NCBI GenBank assembly: GCA_003151115.1
Contig: PLWS01000006.1
Location: forward strand, 62,001-126,000
Direction: 5' to 3'
DNA: 64,000 nucleotides
Source: Vulcanimicrobiota bacterium
Lineage (GTDB): Bacteria > Vulcanimicrobiota > Vulcanimicrobiia > Vulcanimicrobiales > Vulcanimicrobiaceae
In this document: positions 22,973-32,232 of the stretch, one piece after another
Numbering within the stretch: position 1 is the first letter of the stretch
How the letters are laid out: each line of letters begins with the position of its first letter
Position numbers and translations under genes: made by a program
Notes under the pieces: generated by a model
What the model was told of the DNA's origin: nothing
Database searches by the model: none
The model's input: only the letters and a program-made list of their open reading frames with translations

Positions 22973-24979
22973 ATGATCGCATCATTGCTAATCCTTGTCG
23001 TCTTTCTGATCTTTGCGGCGTTGATGTACACGCGAAAGGTCCCCGCTTTGCTTGCCGTGCCGGCAATGGCGGTTATCATGGCGCTCGTTGCGGGCGTACC
23101 GCTTGCGGGCGTCGGGACGATCGTGGTGACGGGCGCATCGTCGCTCGCGCCGGTCTATGTCGCCGTGATTTTCGGTGCTCTGCTCGGACGTGTGACGCTC
23201 GATACGGGAATTGCGCGCACCATCGTAAACTTCGCCGCCGAGTTCGGGGGCGAGCAGCCCCTAGCGGTAGCGCTAGCGCTGAGCGCCGTGGTTGCGTTGT
23301 TGTTCGTATCGCTATCGGGACTCGGTGCGGTTATCATGGTCGGTTCGATCGTTTTGCCGATTATGATGACGATCGGCGTGCCCAGGAAAATTACCGCGAC
23401 GATGTTCCTGATGGCCTTCGCGCTCGGGTACATCTTCAACATCGTGAACTGGAAGTTCTACACGCAATACTTCGGCGTGAACCAGCAGCAGATGTACGCG
23501 TATGCGATCGATCTTGCTGCGATCGACCTTATCGCGCTCCTCGTGTACGCGTTCGTCTCGTTCCGTAATACGCGCGGGTACGCCACTTGGGCTGTGCGTG
23601 CTAAAGAAGAACCGCAAGCACGGCTAGTGCCGGCGTACGCGCTTATCACGCCGATACTTCCGATCGTGTTGTATTTCGCGTTCCATCTCGATCCGATATT
23701 GGCTTTCGCAATCTCTGCAATCTATGGCGCGTTGACGACGCGTCCGCTGCAAGCCATCCAAACACTGACCGCCGCGGCCATCCGCGGGCTTGAGGACGTG
23801 GCGCCGGCAATCATCCTGTTCGTCGGGATCGGCATGCTGTTCACCGCGACGCATCAGCCGCAGTTCCTCGCGGCGCTCCACGGACTTGCAACCACGCAAG
23901 CATTGCACAATCCATTTGTCTATGTCGCCATATTTGGGATTCTCAGCCCGCTGGCGCTCTACCGCGGGCCGCTCAATCCGTTCGGCATCGGAATTGCGGT
24001 TTTCACGATTCTGCTTTCGGGAAACGCGCTGCCGCCGGTCATCTTAGTGGCGGCCATTATGGCGGTCGTGCAAGTGCAGAACGTCTGCGATCCGACCAAC
24101 ACGGCCAACGTGTGGATTGCGAATTTCACCGGCGTGCAGATCGTCGACATCACCAAACGCACGCTGCCATATCAAGTCGCGGTCGCGATCGTCGCGTGCA
24201 TCGTCGTGGTGACGTCGTCGCCGCACCTGTTCGGCGTGCAGCCGTTTGTCGCGGCAATCCCCGCCGCAAGCGCCCAAGAGCTGAGCCCGACCGGAATGTT
24301 TGCCGGCCCGGCGGCGGCGTCGCGCATCGCCGTTGGATCCGACGGCTCGGCCGACGCGCAGTCGGCGGTTTCAGCCGTCGTGGAAGCGCTGCGAAACGCA
24401 CCCGGCACGCAGGTCTTCGCACAGCAAGACGATCCAAACGCCTCTGATTGCGCGGCGAAGCACTACGCCGCGTACGTTAACGTGACGTCGACGCGCTTTA
24501 CGTTAATCGAGGGAACCGACGTGGATATCGGCGTACAGCTCTTCGACTGCGGCGGATGGGAAGTGACGGAATGGCACGACCATGCCGTGTTCGCGCAGCC
24601 GTCAACAACCGACGCCGCGCAGCTGGGGCAGCAGGGCGTGGAACGTTTACTGAGCTGGGCGCAGAGCAATCCGCAGCGCTGGAATAATTTGCAGCAGCGC
24701 GGGCTGGCATTTGCGCCGGGCGATCCGCCTTCCTATTACTATGCGCTGTATAAGACCGTGGATGGAAACATGCGCGCGTATGTACGCGCGGGCGGACCGG
24801 CTTATGCTGCGGGAATGCGCACCGACGACATCGTCGACAAGCTCGACGGCCTGGACTGGTGGATGTACGGCACCTACCAAACGCAGGCACGCGCATACGA
24901 CGGCAAACCGCATTCGTTCCAGCTGGAACGCGCCGGTTCGACGATCGCCGTCCAGCTTGGCGCGCCCTTCGCGTCGTGA
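22973..24979 (+). CDS. Permease fused to a C-terminal PDZ-like domain
   Basis: About 668 residues from the ATG at 22973. Residues 1-430 form an ion-transporter-type permease with about 12 helices (V-I-F-G-A-L-L-G-R, L-S-G-L-G-A-V-I-M-V-G and L-Y-R-G-P-L-N-P-F-G-I-G are conserved-looking loops), most like GntP/DcuC-type carboxylate or sugar-acid carriers. After a signal-like Ala-rich linker there is an approximately 220-residue extracytoplasmic part. It ends in a PDZ-like segment (A-Y-V-R-A-G-G-P-A-Y-A-A-G-M-R-T-D-D-I-V). Such a fusion is unusual. The stop overlaps the next gene's GTG (GTGA). Substrate unknown. Confidence 0.7.
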   Translation: MIASLLILVVFLIFAALMYTRKVPALLAVPAMAVIMALVAGVPLAGVGTIVVTGASSLAPVYVAVIFGALLGRVTLDTGIARTIVNFAAEFGGEQPLAVALALSAVVALLFVSLSGLGAVIMVGSIVLPIMMTIGVPRKITATMFLMAFALGYIFNIVNWKFYTQYFGVNQQQMYAYAIDLAAIDLIALLVYAFVSFRNTRGYATWAVRAKEEPQARLVPAYALITPILPIVLYFAFHLDPILAFAISAIYGALTTRPLQAIQTLTAAAIRGLEDVAPAIILFVGIGMLFTATHQPQFLAALHGLATTQALHNPFVYVAIFGILSPLALYRGPLNPFGIGIAVFTILLSGNALPPVILVAAIMAVVQVQNVCDPTNTANVWIANFTGVQIVDITKRTLPYQVAVAIVACIVVVTSSPHLFGVQPFVAAIPAASAQELSPTGMFAGPAAASRIAVGSDGSADAQSAVSAVVEALRNAPGTQVFAQQDDPNASDCAAKHYAAYVNVTSTRFTLIEGTDVDIGVQLFDCGGWEVTEWHDHAVFAQPSTTDAAQLGQQGVERLLSWAQSNPQRWNNLQQRGLAFAPGDPPSYYYALYKTVDGNMRAYVRAGGPAYAAGMRTDDIVDKLDGLDWWMYGTYQTQARAYDGKPHSFQLERAGSTIAVQLGAPFAS

Positions 24980-25707
24980 TCGATCGTCCGTCGGAACGTT
25001 TCTCAGCCCACGCGGCGGCGTACGCGCAAAACCGTCCCGGGTATCCGCCCGAAGCGCTCGACGCATTGTTCGACGGTATGGGGCCGCCGGAAAAACTAAC
25101 GATCGCCGACATCGGCGCTGGGACGGGCATCGCATCGCGGCTGCTCGCGGAGCGCGGCGCGACCGTCCTCGCAGTCGAGCCGAACCACTCAATGGCCGAA
25201 CAAGCCGAACCCGATCCGCGCATCGAGTGGATCGACGGAACGGGTGAAGATACGCGCCTGCCTTCGCAATCCGTTGATGTCGCCGCGGCATTTCAAGCCT
25301 TTCACTGGTTCGAAGCCGAAGCGGCGATTGCGGAGTTCAAACGCGTCAGCCGCCGGCGCATCGCCTTGTTGCAGTACGAGCGCGACGAGACGGATCCGTT
25401 CACTGCCGCCTACGGCGAGCTCGTCCGCTACTATTCGATCGAACCGATCGAAGTAAAACGCGCCGAAGCGCTAAAAGCCTTTGCGCGCTTGGCCGGACCG
25501 GACTGTGCACGCAGCGACCATCCTTATGTGCAGCGCCTCAACCGCGACGAGTTGTTGGGACGGATGGCTTCAACCTCATATCTGCCGCGGGCGGGTTCCG
25601 AAGCGGACGAAATGCGACGGCTGGCCGGCGTACTGTTCGAGCGCTTTGCGGAACGCGGCCGCGTTGCGCTGGCGATGATCTGTTACGTGCTGCGTTCCGA
25701 TGCGTAA
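24976..25707 (+). CDS. SAM-dependent methyltransferase (class I)
   Basis: A 243-residue protein starting at the GTG at 24976 inside the permease stop. R-F-S-A-H-A-A-A-Y leads to I-A-D-I-G-A-G-T-G-I (motif I), V-L-A-V-E-P-N (motif II) and the aromatic F-Q-A-F-H-W-F-E-A-E that typifies the small-molecule methylases related to trans-aconitate/UbiE-type enzymes. The acceptor is unknown. It overlaps the hydantoinase gene by 8 bases, so the permease, methyltransferase and hydantoinase genes are probably co-translated. Confidence 0.85.
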   Translation: MIDRPSERFSAHAAAYAQNRPGYPPEALDALFDGMGPPEKLTIADIGAGTGIASRLLAERGATVLAVEPNHSMAEQAEPDPRIEWIDGTGEDTRLPSQSVDVAAAFQAFHWFEAEAAIAEFKRVSRRRIALLQYERDETDPFTAAYGELVRYYSIEPIEVKRAEALKAFARLAGPDCARSDHPYVQRLNRDELLGRMASTSYLPRAGSEADEMRRLAGVLFERFAERGRVALAMICYVLRSDA

Positions 25708-27796
25708 GCTGCGTCTCGGCGTCGATGTCGGGGGAACGTTTACCGACGTCGTCGCGATCGATGCGCAGAGCCGCGAAGTCGTCGCGCGCGTGAAAGTTCC
25801 GACGACCCACGCCGCGGCGGCCGGCGTTGCGGCAGGCATCGTCGACGGCATCGCGCGGCTTTTTTCCGACGGCACGATCGATCCGGCCGAAGTTTCGTTC
25901 ATCGCGCATTCCACGACGCAAGCCACCAACGCGCTGCTCGAAGGCGACGTCGCGCAAGTCGGCGTGCTGGGTTTGCTCGACGAACTCGGTCCGCTCGCGC
26001 GCATGCAGATGCGCTTCGGCCGGTTGCAGTTGGCGCCGGGTCTTCCTTTCGAGCCGAAATTTGCGTTCGCTTCGGCGCACGATCGCAAGGGGATTGAAGC
26101 AGCCGTTGGCGCGCTCAAGCAAAGCGGAACCGAAGTGCTGGCCGCAACCGAAGCGTTCTCCGTCGACCGGCCGCAAGGCGAGAACGACGTCGTTGCGATC
26201 GCGTCGGAGGCCGGACTCTTCGCGACCAGCGGTCACGACGTCAGCACGATGTACGGATTGCGCGCGCGCACGCGAACGGCCGCCATCAATGCCGCCATAC
26301 TGCCCAAGATGGTGCGGACCGCGCGAATGACGGCGGCCGCCGTGCGCGAAGCCGCGATCGACTCACCGCTCATGGTGATGCGCAGCGACGGCGGCGTGAT
26401 GGACGCGCGCGAAATGGAACGCCGCCCGATTCTCACGCTGCTCTCCGGCCCGGCCGCGGGCGTCGCCGGTGCGCTCCTGCACGAGAATGTCACCGACGGT
26501 ATCTTCATCGAAGTCGGCGGCACGAGCTCGGATTGCTCCGCGATTCGCGCGGGTATGCCGCAGATGCGCCCCGCACGCGTTGGCGGACACCGCACGATGC
26601 TGCGCACGCTCGACGTGCGAACGTTGGGAATCGCGGGCGGCAGTCTGATGCGCGCAGCGGATGGAAAAATCATCGACGTCGGCCCGCGCTCCGCGCACAT
26701 CGCGGGATTGAGTTACGCATCGTTTCTCGAGCCGGGTGCGCTCGATGGGGCGCATTACGAGGCATTTCGTCCGAGCGCGCACGATTCGGCGGACTACGTT
26801 GCGCTGCGCGGACGCGACGGAGCGCACATCGCAGTGACGCCGACGTGCGCAGCAAACTTTTTGGGACACGTTCCGGCCTCGACGTTCGCACATGGGAACG
26901 CGGAATCGGCGGGCAAAGCCTTCGCGCTGATCGGCGCGCATTTTGGCACGAGCGCTGAAAGCGTGGCGCGAGAAATTCTCGATATCGCGTCGGCAAAAAT
27001 TATCGCGGCGATTGATGAATTGATCGCCGATTACGAACTCGACCGGCATGCGGTTGTCGTGGTCGGCGGAGGCGGCGGTGCGGCCGCGCTCATTCCTTAC
27101 GCGGCGAAAAAGAGCGGTTTGGAGTTTCGCCTCGCACGCGACGCGGAAGTGATTTCTCCGATTGGCGTCGCGTTGGCGCTCGTGCGCGAGGTCGTCGAGC
27201 GTACCATCGTCGATCCGTCTCCGGAGGATATTCTGCGCATCCGGCGCGAGGCGCAAGATGCCGTCGTGGCGGCCGGAGCGTCGCCCGAAGGCGTAGAGAC
27301 CGTCGTCGAAATAGATTCGCAGCGCAACATCGTGCGCGCCACCGCCTCCGGCGCAACCGAGCTTGCAGAGACTGCCGCACACGGAACTTTAGATGAAGAT
27401 GCGCGTCTTGCCGCCGCCGCTCGTCTGATGCGCGCTGCGGTCGCAGACGTTCGCGCCGTCGCGCGGACGCCTGGCCTGACCGTGTATGAGTCGGGCGGAA
27501 TGGTGCGCGTGCTCGACCGGGCAGGTGTTGGACGGCTGACCCTTCGAGGCGCCGCCGTGCGTGTTACGGCGGCAGGATGCGCAGCCGAAGATTTGCGCGC
27601 CGCGATCGAAGATGCCACGGCTTTCGGCGACGTCGGCCGCGCTATGCCAAATCTTTACGTCCTACACGGAGCGCGCATTGCCGATTACAGCGGGCTGCTC
27701 TCGGCGGAACAAGCGATCGCGCTGGCCGAGGAAGAGCTCGCGGGGCGCGAGCCCGATGCACCGGTTCTCATCATAACCTCACGCCGGCCGGCGTAA
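25700..27796 (+). CDS. HyuA-type hydantoinase/oxoprolinase subunit
   Basis: A 698-residue protein. The N-terminus (L-G-V-D-V-G-G-T-F-T-D-V-V) and S-T-T-Q-A-T-N-A-L-L belong to the ATP-binding HyuA/oxoprolinase fold, and I-E-V-G-G-T-S-S-D and V-V-G-G-G-G-G-A are later family blocks. Enzymes of this class open hydantoin, 5-oxoproline or related rings with ATP. The usual HyuB partner is absent from the window, which is unusual. It sits in the permease-methyltransferase-hydantoinase cluster, so the permease may bring in its substrate; this is inferred. Confidence 0.88.
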   Translation: MRKLRLGVDVGGTFTDVVAIDAQSREVVARVKVPTTHAAAAGVAAGIVDGIARLFSDGTIDPAEVSFIAHSTTQATNALLEGDVAQVGVLGLLDELGPLARMQMRFGRLQLAPGLPFEPKFAFASAHDRKGIEAAVGALKQSGTEVLAATEAFSVDRPQGENDVVAIASEAGLFATSGHDVSTMYGLRARTRTAAINAAILPKMVRTARMTAAAVREAAIDSPLMVMRSDGGVMDAREMERRPILTLLSGPAAGVAGALLHENVTDGIFIEVGGTSSDCSAIRAGMPQMRPARVGGHRTMLRTLDVRTLGIAGGSLMRAADGKIIDVGPRSAHIAGLSYASFLEPGALDGAHYEAFRPSAHDSADYVALRGRDGAHIAVTPTCAANFLGHVPASTFAHGNAESAGKAFALIGAHFGTSAESVAREILDIASAKIIAAIDELIADYELDRHAVVVVGGGGGAAALIPYAAKKSGLEFRLARDAEVISPIGVALALVREVVERTIVDPSPEDILRIRREAQDAVVAAGASPEGVETVVEIDSQRNIVRATASGATELAETAAHGTLDEDARLAAAARLMRAAVADVRAVARTPGLTVYESGGMVRVLDRAGVGRLTLRGAAVRVTAAGCAAEDLRAAIEDATAFGDVGRAMPNLYVLHGARIADYSGLLSAEQAIALAEEELAGREPDAPVLIITSRRPA

Positions 27797-27828
27797 CCTC
27801 ACCGGACAACGGACGATATAAGGATCGT

Positions 27829-28185
27829 ATGGCTAACGTAACGGTTGAAAATAATGCGGTCATCATCGAGCTCTCGACGATGGATAAGATCTGGGCGGTT
27901 CACGGCGGGCTGAAGATTCCGCTCGTCCACATCACGTCGGCCAGGGTTGAAGACGAGAACGGCTGGGATTACTGGTGGCGCAAAGTGATCGGAACGGGCG
28001 CCCCCGGCCTCAAAACCGCCGGTACGTTCTTTGCCAACGGCGGGTTAGCGTTCTTGGACTTCGAGAGCGGGCGGAGCTGCTTGGTGCTGGAAACGCAGCA
28101 CGAACGGTACAAGACGGTGATCGTCCAGCCCGGCGAAGATCCCGACCGCATTGCGGCCGAGATCAATCGCCGGATTGGCAGATGA
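27829..28185 (+). CDS. PH-domain-like small protein
   Basis: A 118-residue protein from the ATG at 27829, with AAGGA about six bases upstream. It is beta-rich with a final helix (D-P-D-R-I-A-A-E-I-N-R-R-I), and I-P-L-V-H-I-T-S-A-R-V and C-L-V-L-E-T-Q lie where bacterial PH-like domains have strands. Function is unknown. Its TGA abuts the stop of the convergent amino acid permease with no gap. Confidence 0.6.
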   Translation: MANVTVENNAVIIELSTMDKIWAVHGGLKIPLVHITSARVEDENGWDYWWRKVIGTGAPGLKTAGTFFANGGLAFLDFESGRSCLVLETQHERYKTVIVQPGEDPDRIAAEINRRIGR

Positions 28186-29682
28186 CTAGTTGACGCGAGG
28201 CTGACGCGGAGCCAGGCCGCCCTCTGCTTCTTGCAGGGCGACGGTGCTCTTGTTGCGTCCGTAGATTGCGTAGAATCCGAGTCCGATCGCAAGCCACACT
28301 AAGAAGCCCAGCCAGACGAGTGGGAAGAATCCCCAGACCAGCGGATTCCCGTTTCGCAGGAAGTAGATCAGTCCGAGCGCGGTCACTGCCGAGAGCACCG
28401 GAATGATGTACGGTCCAAACGGAAGCGTGAACGATCCGAGCAACTCGGGATGCCGTTTACGCAGTATGGGCACGGAGATCGAGACGAGCACGAACGCAAT
28501 GAGCGTCCCCATGTTCGTCAGCGATCCGAGGATGCCAATCGGGAAGAACGCGCCGGCGGCGGCGATCAAGATGCCGAAGAAGATCTGCGAGAACATCGGC
28601 GTGCGCCACGTCGGGTGCAGTTTCACGAAGCTCGGTGGAATGAGTCCGTCGCGCGACATCGCGTAGAAGATGCGCGTTTGGCCATACATCATGACGAGAA
28701 GCACGGTCGTTAAGCCGGCGATTGCTCCGAACGAGATGATCACGCCGGCCCAAGCCAACCCGACACTATTGAGCGCGAAGGCCACGGGGTACGCTACGTT
28801 AAGCGAATTGAACGGCACCATGCCGTTCAGAATGGCGACAACGATAATGTAGAGGATGGTGCAGACCGCCAAGCTCATCAGAATGCCGAACGGGAGATCC
28901 TTGCCGGGATTCTTCGCTTCTTCGGCCGTCGTGGAGACGGCGTCGAACCCGATGTAGGCAAAGAAGATAAACGCGGCTCCGCCTAACATACCGCCCCATC
29001 CAAACGGGAAGAATCCGCCGGCGCCCGTCGTCGGGCCCGCGGGTAGATGATAGTTGGCCGGATTGATGTGGCCGACGCCGATAGCGATAAAGAATAGAAC
29101 GATCAGCACTTTGATCGCGACGATCCACGCGTTGACCGTCCCCGATTCTTTTGTGCCTCGAACGAGCAGAGCCGTGATCAATAAGATAATGATGGCGGCG
29201 GGCAAATTTGCGATTCCGGGCGTGGCGTCCCAGTGGCTGTGCTGCCATGCTTGCGGAATGTCCCAAATGTGCAGCGTGTGCAGGATGTAGGTGAAGTAAC
29301 CCGACCATCCAACGCTGACGGTCGAAGCGCCAAGCGCATACTCGAGCACCAAACTCCAGCCGATGATCCACGCGAGGAACTCGCCGAGCGTTGCGTACGT
29401 GTAGGTGTACGCGCTTCCTGAAATCGGAACTTTGCTCGACACTTCGGCATAACAGAGCGCGGCCAAAGCGCTGACGATGCCGGCGACGATGAACGACACC
29501 GTGAGTGATGGGCCCGCGCGCGTCGCCGAGGCGACGCCGGTCAGCACGAAGATGCCCGTTCCGATAATTGCGCCGATGCCCATGGCGGTCAATGCCCAAG
29601 GTCCGAGCGAACGTTTTAGGCCTTGATCTTGGTTTGCGCCCTCGGCAAGAATAGTCGCGAGAGGCTTAACGCGTGATAGCAT
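28186..29682 (-). CDS. Cationic amino acid transporter (APC family)
   Basis: A 498-residue, 12-helix permease. The N-terminal L-K-R-S-L-G-P-W-A-L-T-A-M-G-I-G-A-I-I-G and the loop T-A-E-E-A-K-N-P-G-K-D-L-P-F are classical for the CAT subgroup of the APC superfamily. It should import Arg, Lys or related amino acids. It is monocistronic on the minus strand, divergent from the FAD oxidoreductase gene with a gap of 74 bases. Confidence 0.9.
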   Translation of the reverse strand: MLSRVKPLATILAEGANQDQGLKRSLGPWALTAMGIGAIIGTGIFVLTGVASATRAGPSLTVSFIVAGIVSALAALCYAEVSSKVPISGSAYTYTYATLGEFLAWIIGWSLVLEYALGASTVSVGWSGYFTYILHTLHIWDIPQAWQHSHWDATPGIANLPAAIIILLITALLVRGTKESGTVNAWIVAIKVLIVLFFIAIGVGHINPANYHLPAGPTTGAGGFFPFGWGGMLGGAAFIFFAYIGFDAVSTTAEEAKNPGKDLPFGILMSLAVCTILYIIVVAILNGMVPFNSLNVAYPVAFALNSVGLAWAGVIISFGAIAGLTTVLLVMMYGQTRIFYAMSRDGLIPPSFVKLHPTWRTPMFSQIFFGILIAAAGAFFPIGILGSLTNMGTLIAFVLVSISVPILRKRHPELLGSFTLPFGPYIIPVLSAVTALGLIYFLRNGNPLVWGFFPLVWLGFLVWLAIGLGFYAIYGRNKSTVALQEAEGGLAPRQPRVN

Positions 29683-29756
29683 GCGGAGCCGTTTACCCCT
29701 TGCCTCGCTCCTCCCTGTCGCCGGAGGCGGTGCGCGCGCGTCGAAGGCGGTGACCG

Positions 29757-31109
29757 GTGAAGCAGTACGACGTCCTGGTCATCGGCGGAGGAAATGCCGG
29801 ATGCGCCGCGGCGATCGCAGCGGCTCGTCATGGAGCGAGCACGATGCTCGTCGAGCGCTACGGTTTTCTGGGCGGCACCGCGACCGCGGCCATGGTTGGA
29901 CCATGGATGACCTTTCACTCGGGAGAGAAGCGAATTGTCGGCGGCATCGCGCAAGAGATCGTTACGCGCTTGCAGGCGATGGGCGGATCGCCCGGACATC
30001 TGCACGACTCTTCCGATTACGTTCCGACGATCACGCCGTTCGATCCGGAGATCCACAAAGCGCTGCTCTTCGAGATGATGCAAGAGGCCGGCGTGCATCT
30101 GCTCGTGCACGCCTACTTTTTGCGGGCCCTCGTGCGCCACGCGCACGAGGAAACGCCTGAAGTGGAAGGCGCGGTTTTTGCAACGGTCGCGGGCGAACGG
30201 GAATACCGCGCGCGCATCACGATCGATGCGACGGCAGATGCATATGTCGCAGCCTCGGCGGGCGTAGAGACGCAACAAGGCGACGAACGCGGGCGCGTGC
30301 AGCCCGCGACGCTCATCTTTCGGTTGAGCCACGTCGATCTCGCGAAAACGGCGGCATACCTGCGCATGCATCCCGATCAAATGCGGACGTCGTTGAAAAC
30401 GCACGAACGCACGGCACCGGCATTAACCGCCGTCGCGGGTCTCTACGAATTGTGGCACGAGGCACAAGCCAAAGGCGACGTCACGATTCCGCGCGAGGTC
30501 GTCTCGTTTTTCATTTCGCCGTATCCCGACGAAGTCACGGTAAACATGACGCGCGTCGTGGATATCGATCCGCTCGATCCCGATGATCTGACTCGCGCCG
30601 AAGTTGAAGCGCGCAGTCAAGCGATGCAGCTCTTCGATTTCTTCCGCAAGCGGGTGCCCGGCTTCGAACACTCCCGGATCGCCGCGACCGCAACGCAGAT
30701 CGGCATTCGCGAATCGCGCCGCATCGTCGGCGAGTATACGCTGACGCGCGACGACGTGCTGCAAGGCAAGCATTTCGACGATGCGGTCGCGCGCAGCGCC
30801 TATCCGATCGACATTCACAATCCGTCGGGAACGGGCACGCAAACGCACCGGCTTCGCGCGGGCGAGAGTTATGAAATTCCCTACCGCTGTTTGGTGCCGG
30901 CGAGAGTGGACCGGCTGCTCGTCGCGGGTCGCTGCATCTCGACGACGCACGAAGCTTTAGCTTCCACGCGTTTGACGCCGACGGTGATGACGCTTGGGCA
31001 AGCCGCCGGCACCGCCGCCGCGCTCGCGCGCGAGGAAGACGTGCGGGTCCGGGATGTGGATACGGCCAAATTGCGCGCCGCGCTTACCGCCGACGGTGTA
31101 ATTTTGTGA
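29757..31109 (+). CDS. FAD-dependent oxidoreductase
   Basis: A 450-residue protein with a GTG start. V-L-V-I-G-G-G-N-A-G-C-A-A-A (about 6-19) is the FAD-binding G-x-G-x2-G, followed by L-V-E-R-Y-G-F-L-G-G-T-A-T, typical of the FAD_oxidored family (PF12831). L-L-V-A-G-R-C-I-S near the C-terminus is the second dinucleotide-binding strand. Such proteins oxidise unknown small molecules, and some act in sugar-acid pathways. It heads an operon with a HExxH protein, a sugar kinase and NanE, linked by 4-base overlaps. Confidence 0.85.
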   Translation: MKQYDVLVIGGGNAGCAAAIAAARHGASTMLVERYGFLGGTATAAMVGPWMTFHSGEKRIVGGIAQEIVTRLQAMGGSPGHLHDSSDYVPTITPFDPEIHKALLFEMMQEAGVHLLVHAYFLRALVRHAHEETPEVEGAVFATVAGEREYRARITIDATADAYVAASAGVETQQGDERGRVQPATLIFRLSHVDLAKTAAYLRMHPDQMRTSLKTHERTAPALTAVAGLYELWHEAQAKGDVTIPREVVSFFISPYPDEVTVNMTRVVDIDPLDPDDLTRAEVEARSQAMQLFDFFRKRVPGFEHSRIAATATQIGIRESRRIVGEYTLTRDDVLQGKHFDDAVARSAYPIDIHNPSGTGTQTHRLRAGESYEIPYRCLVPARVDRLLVAGRCISTTHEALASTRLTPTVMTLGQAAGTAAALAREEDVRVRDVDTAKLRAALTADGVIL

Positions 31110-31345
31110 AGATCGAGTTTGCCGACCTCGGCGATTGGGGCGATGCCGAACTGCGATCCGAATACGATCCCGATGGCCCGGTTATTCGCATTAACTCGCG
31201 CATCGCCGATAAACTGCCGCCGGAAGAGCGCGCGGATTTTGTAAAGCGCGCCATCGCGCACGAACTCTACCACCACATGGAACACTGCGGCGATATTCCG
31301 GTCATCGCCGATCGCGCCGCGCGCGAAGCTGCAGCTGACGCATGA
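31106..31345 (+). CDS. Tiny HExxH metallopeptidase-like protein
   Basis: A 79-residue protein with a GTG start overlapping the previous TGA. H-E-L-Y-H-H followed by M-E (about 52-59) is an H-E-x-x-H zinc-binding motif. The length is far short of normal proteases, so it may be a single minimal domain of the ImmA/IrrE or Mpr type with unknown target. It overlaps the kinase gene (ATGA). Activity is not certain. Confidence 0.6.
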   Translation: MKIEFADLGDWGDAELRSEYDPDGPVIRINSRIADKLPPEERADFVKRAIAHELYHHMEHCGDIPVIADRAAREAAADA

Positions 31346-32232
31346 AGTTGTTTGCGGGAATAGATGCGGGGCAAAGCCGGACCGTCGCCACGATCGCGGA
31401 TGAATCGGGCCGCGAGCTAGGACGCGGCGAGGCGGGCGCTGCCGACGAGATCGGACAGGACGCGAACTCCACACGTTTACGCGATGCGCTGCGGTCGGCG
31501 TACGACGAAGCCGCAGCGGCCGCAAAATTGCCGGCGGACGCGCGCTGCGCGCGCATCGTCGCCGGCGTCAGCGGATACGAAGGGCGGGTTTACGGACGCC
31601 CTCCGGCTTTGCCGTGCGATGAGTTGGTTTTATTGCACGACGCGGTGATCGCGCACGCCGGCGCGTTCGAAGGCGGGCCGGGAGTCGCTGTGATCGCAGG
31701 AACCGGTTCGGTTGCGTACGGCGCGAACGAGCGTGGCGAAACGGTGACCGCCGGCGGCTGGGGGTACTTGTTCGGCGACGAGGGAAGCGCGTTTTGGTTC
31801 GCGCGGCGCGCGATCGAAGACGCCATACGCGATGAGGACGCCGGCAAGCAAAATGCGTTTGCGCAGACGCTCCTGCGTCATTTCGGCAGCGCTTCGCTGC
31901 ACGCACTCGTGCGATCGTTTTATGCCGGTGAGATCTCACGAACCGCGTTGGCGGAGTTCGCGCATACGGCGATCGAGCGTTCCGCTTCGGATCCCGCCGG
32001 CGAGCGGTACGTTGGGCAGTGCGCGCAGGCGCTCGCCGATTTGGCGGTACGCACGATGGCGCGGATCGGACTGCACGCCGGTCCGCTCGCATTCCTGGGC
32101 GGAATGACGAAGAGCGCTGCAATGAAAGCCGCGATCGCGAGCGCCGTGGAAGAAGCCGCGCCCGGCGCCAAACTCGTGCAACCGGCCGGCGATGCCGTTT
32201 CCGGCGCCGTGCTTTTGGCGCGCACCCGATGA
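31342..32232 (+). CDS. BadF/BadG-family N-acetylglucosamine kinase
   Basis: A 296-residue ASKHA kinase. L-F-A-G-I-D-A-G-Q-S-R-T is the phosphate-1 loop and G-T-G-S-V-A-Y-G-A-N followed by G-G-W-G-Y-L-F-G-D-E-G-S is the typical BadF/NAGK block. It should phosphorylate GlcNAc or a related amino sugar at O6 in the cytoplasm. It overlaps the NanE gene (ATGA), which acts on N-acylmannosamine 6-phosphate, so the pair fits amino-sugar recycling. Confidence 0.88.
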   Translation: MKLFAGIDAGQSRTVATIADESGRELGRGEAGAADEIGQDANSTRLRDALRSAYDEAAAAAKLPADARCARIVAGVSGYEGRVYGRPPALPCDELVLLHDAVIAHAGAFEGGPGVAVIAGTGSVAYGANERGETVTAGGWGYLFGDEGSAFWFARRAIEDAIRDEDAGKQNAFAQTLLRHFGSASLHALVRSFYAGEISRTALAEFAHTAIERSASDPAGERYVGQCAQALADLAVRTMARIGLHAGPLAFLGGMTKSAAMKAAIASAVEEAAPGAKLVQPAGDAVSGAVLLARTR

